Shown here in pieces: positions 13,587-16,034 of a stretch of DNA of 16,034 nt (within the stretch, counting starts at the first letter, position 1; every line of letters starts with the position of its first letter). Source of the DNA: Deltaproteobacteria bacterium (GTDB lineage: Bacteria; Desulfobacterota; DSM-4660; Desulfatiglandales; Desulfatiglandaceae); assembly GCA_029932035.1 (NCBI GenBank), contig JAOZQV010000031.1, forward strand, positions 1 through 16,034. Direction: 5' to 3'. Made by a program: the position numbers and the translations under genes. The notes under the pieces were generated by a model, which searched no databases, had not been told where the DNA came from, and was given only the letters and a program-made list of their open reading frames with translations.

Positions 13587-14030
13587 CTAAAATTTCTTAA
13601 CTTTTATGCTTATTTTATTTGATTGAAGCCCAGTTACTTCCACTGGAATCTCTTTCATCTCGCTAATCTGGTCCGCTAATTTCATGAGACTTCCATGATA
13701 TTCCGTGACAATCAGGGCATGACCTGATTCAAAGCCGTCCACATCAGCCTTCTCGATCCCCTCTATATCTTTTAAGGAGGCCATGAAATCCGGAAGGGCG
13801 TCAAAAGAGATGTTAGATACCCTCAGTTCATATCTCTGAACCTGCGGGCTGCCATTTCTTTCATGCTTTTTAATCGCCGGGAGTAGTTTATTGCATAGAT
13901 CTGTGGTGGCGTCTTCTAATGGTATAGCTGCACCTGATCCTGAGGGCGGGCGCGTCTCATATCCTGAAAAAAGCACCTGACCTGTTTTGGTCTCAAATGC
14001 TTTCAAACGGATTTCATTGGAAAAGAACGG
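13587..14030 (-). pseudogene. 5'-truncated gene, C-terminal part of a probable envelope protein
   Basis: The frame is open from just after a TAA at 14031-14033 to a stop at 13587. The only start-like codon near its left end is a TTG at 14004-14006, without a ribosome site. The protein begins in mid-domain: IRLKAFETKTGQVLFSGYET looks like the 'parameters/traits of the gene product in a beta strand' region of CsgG/FlgT/LpoB-like envelope proteins, where V-x-LKA-x-TKTG-x-VLFS is typical. A second region follows (YELRVSNISFDALPDFMASL onwards), with alternating strands and helices to the end. No signal peptide is present. I read it as the C-terminal half of a lost exported protein, though a short working gene using the TTG cannot be excluded. 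Its 3' end converges on the S4 gene. Confidence 0.45.
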
Positions 14031-14049
14031 TTACAATTTGTGCAACAGG

Positions 14050-15075
14050 TCAAGGGAGGAGATACGCCTCACGAAGCTGCGTGGAGAGGTTCGAGGTCAT
14101 TTTGAACGCCTTTTCCACGGTTTTTTCTCCATCCGGATTGACCAGGCAACAGGTTGCCGGCGAAAGGAGGCTTCGCGACAGGAGGAACTCCCTGTCAATC
14201 CCATTTTTTCCCAGGGCCGACCATATCTCTTTCAGCCGATTCTTAAGGGAGTCTAAATTCTCCTGTTCAAAGGGTTCGAAATTAGAAGGCACCATCCCCC
14301 ACGCAATGACCCCTCCCCGGTCCAAGAATCTCCTGATGGAAGCGGCATAGGACGCGAATACCTCTCCATTGGAATAGACGTCAAGCGACAGAATGTCCAG
14401 ATCCAGCCCTAAGAGAAAATCCCAGTCAGGATTGCCGCACAGATGCACGCCACGGGGTCTTTCAATCATGGAAAAAAACAGTTCCATATCGGCCCGAGCT
14501 GCCTGATCACCATAGCCTGCCATTGCACTGAACAGGAACTGCAGTCCCGGTTCATCCACAAACATGAATGCATTGGGGTTGAGTTTTTTCAGTCTGCTTA
14601 ATTGCACATTCACCCGTTTGGCCATAAAATCGAGCATAAAAGGCCGAATCGTATCATCAAAAAGAATGGGTCTGTCATCCTGGTCCACCACGTTGAATCC
14701 AAAACTGATAGGCCCTTCCAACTGTCCGCGAATAGCCGGCCGGTCTGAAAGGTCAAGGTCTAAGAATCGCCTGTAAACCACAGAGTATCTATCACTGATA
14801 TCAAAGTACTCAGGTTCATGGAAATGGTCCATGGTCTCTTCCAATTCAGCAATGAATTTTTCCTGTGAAAAACGAAGTGTGCGTTTCTCCATGTCGAGCA
14901 AAATGCCAGGGAAATGCTCCGAGGCCTGGACATACATATCCTCATAATAGTTGTAGTGGGGAAGCTGAGGCCAAAAAGGGATATCCATGGATAGAGCCGT
15001 CTCAAGGGCGCGATCCACATCCTTGTGCGGCATCACGGCCATAGCTGTTGTCAGTAAATTTCCAGGAATAGGCAT
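14050..15075 (-). CDS. MetE/uroporphyrinogen decarboxylase-fold protein
   Basis: The 341-residue protein has the TIM-barrel fold shared by uroporphyrinogen decarboxylase and the catalytic half of cobalamin-independent methionine synthase. VHLCGN (210-215) provides a His-x-Cys pair (H211, C213), and ATCCLVNPDG (307-316) provides a later Cys. These correspond to zinc ligands of MetE. VDEPGLQF (173-180) matches the barrel strand carrying catalytic acids in this fold. The N-terminal folate-binding half of MetE is absent, so the substrate is probably a corrinoid protein or another methyl donor, not polyglutamylated methyl-folate; this is inference. The start is fixed by GGGGGAG before the ATG at 15073-15075. 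It is divergent from lexA. Confidence 0.8.
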   Translation of the reverse strand: MPIPGNLLTTAMAVMPHKDVDRALETALSMDIPFWPQLPHYNYYEDMYVQASEHFPGILLDMEKRTLRFSQEKFIAELEETMDHFHEPEYFDISDRYSVVYRRFLDLDLSDRPAIRGQLEGPISFGFNVVDQDDRPILFDDTIRPFMLDFMAKRVNVQLSRLKKLNPNAFMFVDEPGLQFLFSAMAGYGDQAARADMELFFSMIERPRGVHLCGNPDWDFLLGLDLDILSLDVYSNGEVFASYAASIRRFLDRGGVIAWGMVPSNFEPFEQENLDSLKNRLKEIWSALGKNGIDREFLLSRSLLSPATCCLVNPDGEKTVEKAFKMTSNLSTQLREAYLLP

Positions 15076-15141
15076 TTCACTCCCCCATAGAACCCAGGAG
15101 GCTGTCCGAGAATAAATTTGCGGGGTTATAGCAACGAGACC

Positions 15142-15169
15142 ATCATACTTGATCTGACAGAATACTCAA
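15142..15169 (-). promoter_or_regulatory. Candidate promoter of the MetE/UroD-fold gene
   Basis: TTGAGT (15164-15169), 16 bp and TATGAT (15142-15147), reading leftwards, lie about 70 bp before the start codon. The gap towards lexA also holds two small inverted repeats, AAACTTAT/ATAAGTTT (15168-15195) and ACGGC/GCCGT (15204-15220), of unknown role. Confidence 0.4.
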
Positions 15170-15298
15170 ACTTATTTTTAATTCATTATAAGTTTTTGGC
15201 ACAACGGCCTATAAAGCCGTCCACTTTCACCGCCTGACAGAGCATCGCAGGGATCCCGCTTTTAGGTTCCGTACCCTTTCAGATTACCATTTTTCCTA

Positions 15299-15327
15299 TT
15301 GACTTCCAGTATAATCTACAGTATTAT
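15299..15327 (+). promoter_or_regulatory. lexA promoter with repeated CAGTATWAT
   Basis: TTGACT (15299-15304), a 17-bp spacer and TATTAT (15322-15327) form a strong promoter; transcription would start near 15334, about 37 bases before lexA. CAGTATAAT (15307-15315) and CAGTATTAT (15319-15327) are direct repeats 12 bp apart, covering spacer and -10. One half resembles CTGT-N-ACTG read in reverse, but no canonical CTGT-N8-ACAG box is present. LexA autoregulation is expected; the exact box is uncertain. Confidence 0.65.
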
Positions 15328-15370
15328 GCTCAACCTTAAGGACAAAGGTCTCATTGGCGAGGAGGCAACT

Positions 15371-15973
15371 ATGAAATTAACGGACAAACAAAAGGATTTT
15401 TTAGCCTATATCTCCCGGTATATAGAAGAGTGGGGGATAGCTCCATCATTTGACGAGATCTGCTCTCATTTCGATTTTGGTTCTTATAACACCGTGACTA
15501 CCTACCTCAAAATCTTAGAGCGGAAGGGCTACATCCGCCTCCCAAAGGAGAAGAATCGGAAACGGGCCATTGAAGTCATAAGCCCCATGGAAACCAGGCG
15601 ATTCGAGTTCCCCCTCTTGGGGAGGGTGGCGGCGGGAAAACCGATTGAGGCCATAGAGGAGAGAAGCGTTGTTGAAGTTCCGCCATCCATGGCGGACAAT
15701 GGCGAGTGCTTTGTGCTTCAGGTAAAAGGGGCGTCCATGGAAGAGGACGGGATCTTAGACAGAGATTTCGTGGTAGTGAGAAAACAGGCCACGGCAGAGA
15801 ACGGGGAGATAGTAGTAGCCCTGATCAACAATGAGGCAACGGTCAAAAGATATTACAGACTCAGAAATCATATAGAACTCAGGCCTGCCCATACCGGTAT
15901 GGAGCCCATCCGTATCAAAAAAGGGGACCTCCGCATTGAGGGGAAGGTTGTGGGCGTGATGAGGTATTTGTAG
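15371..15973 (+). CDS. lexA: LexA repressor
   Basis: LexA represses the SOS regulon and cleaves itself when RecA filaments form. The 200-residue product has the winged helix-turn-helix at 1-70 (LTDKQKDFLAYISRYIEE, then SYNTVTTYLKILERKGYI). The cleavage site A88-G89 is in RVAAGKP, the catalytic serine S122 in KGASM and the lysine K159 in EATVKR. I chose the ATG at 15371, which has GAGGAGG 5-6 bases upstream. The in-frame extension back to 15299 would start inside the promoter. The next gene begins 1 base after the stop, so the two form an operon. Confidence 0.95.
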   Translation: MKLTDKQKDFLAYISRYIEEWGIAPSFDEICSHFDFGSYNTVTTYLKILERKGYIRLPKEKNRKRAIEVISPMETRRFEFPLLGRVAAGKPIEAIEERSVVEVPPSMADNGECFVLQVKGASMEEDGILDRDFVVVRKQATAENGEIVVALINNEATVKRYYRLRNHIELRPAHTGMEPIRIKKGDLRIEGKVVGVMRYL

Positions 15974-15974
15974 A

Positions 15975-16034
15975 GTGCACCGTCACATCATCCATCTCCA
16001 CATACCGGCCCTTCCCATTGCCGTGGCACGGATC
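15975..16034 (+). CDS. Y-family DNA polymerase homologue, ImuB-like (partial)
   Basis: A GTG start 1 base after the lexA stop opens a frame that runs off the right edge: 20 residues, MHRHIIHLHIPALPIAVARI. It aligns with the first motif of DinB/ImuB proteins (ILHIDMDAFFASVER). The two catalytic Asp positions are His and Pro here, which is the pattern of ImuB, the catalytically dead partner in the SOS mutasome. A GAGG sequence lies about 9 bases upstream inside lexA. Only 20 codons are visible, so the call depends on a short alignment plus the lexA context. Confidence 0.65.
   Translation, partial: MHRHIIHLHIPALPIAVARI

Noticed and set aside
15299..15370. 24-codon N-terminal extension of lexA
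   Set aside because: It would begin inside the -35 element, and the internal ATG has a strong ribosome site and the family N-terminus.

Overview
The window looks like the chromosome of a sulfate-reducer-type deltaproteobacterium (Desulfobacterota). This is inferred from the gene set and style, not from any marker RNA. The set includes the start of a division/cell-wall cluster (mraZ, rsmH), NtrC-type regulators with a sigma-54 promoter, a ThiF/MoeB-like enzyme without zinc cysteines, a stand-alone MetE/UroD-fold protein, and lexA followed by an ImuB-like Y-family polymerase. There is no rRNA, tRNA or CRISPR array.

Left part (1-3105), all on the minus strand. mraZ and rsmH run off the left edge into a probable ftsL. 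In front of mraZ lies a clean sigma-70 promoter whose -10 falls in the first of four 10-bp MraZ boxes, which suggests autoregulation. Further right, a secreted or lipid-anchored metallo-beta-lactamase-fold hydrolase is translationally coupled to a small three-helix membrane protein.

Middle part (3106-8330), an accessory region. Three copies of one element share ends that read GCCACAGACACACACAGAC and its inverse (A 3148-3480, B 5348-6083, C 7884-8126). They all point the same way and share an internal core. Between or inside them, on the minus strand, are: a HigB toxin with a HigA antitoxin fused to an ImmA/IrrE peptidase; a broken DUF433 antitoxin gene cut at the edge of copy B; a second toxin-antitoxin-like pair (DUF4258 plus YgiT-type zinc finger) inside copy B; and a soluble histidine kinase with a V4R-like sensor whose stop codon is shared with a piece of the repeat. 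The best candidate for something new is copy B, an inverted-repeat element that appears to carry a toxin-antitoxin pair as cargo.

Right part (8335-16034). A ThiF/MoeB-like adenylyltransferase has its own promoter. Next comes a Zra-like envelope stress module: a periplasmic LTxxQ (Spy/CpxP/ZraP) protein with a sigma-54 promoter, divergent from a membrane histidine kinase and an NtrC-type regulator. An S4-domain protein follows. On the opposite strand are a 5'-truncated gene and a MetE/UroD-fold protein. The window ends with lexA and the first 20 codons of a Y-family polymerase homologue in one operon.

Functions are assigned from motifs and family memory, without database searches. Promoter and operator calls are by eye.
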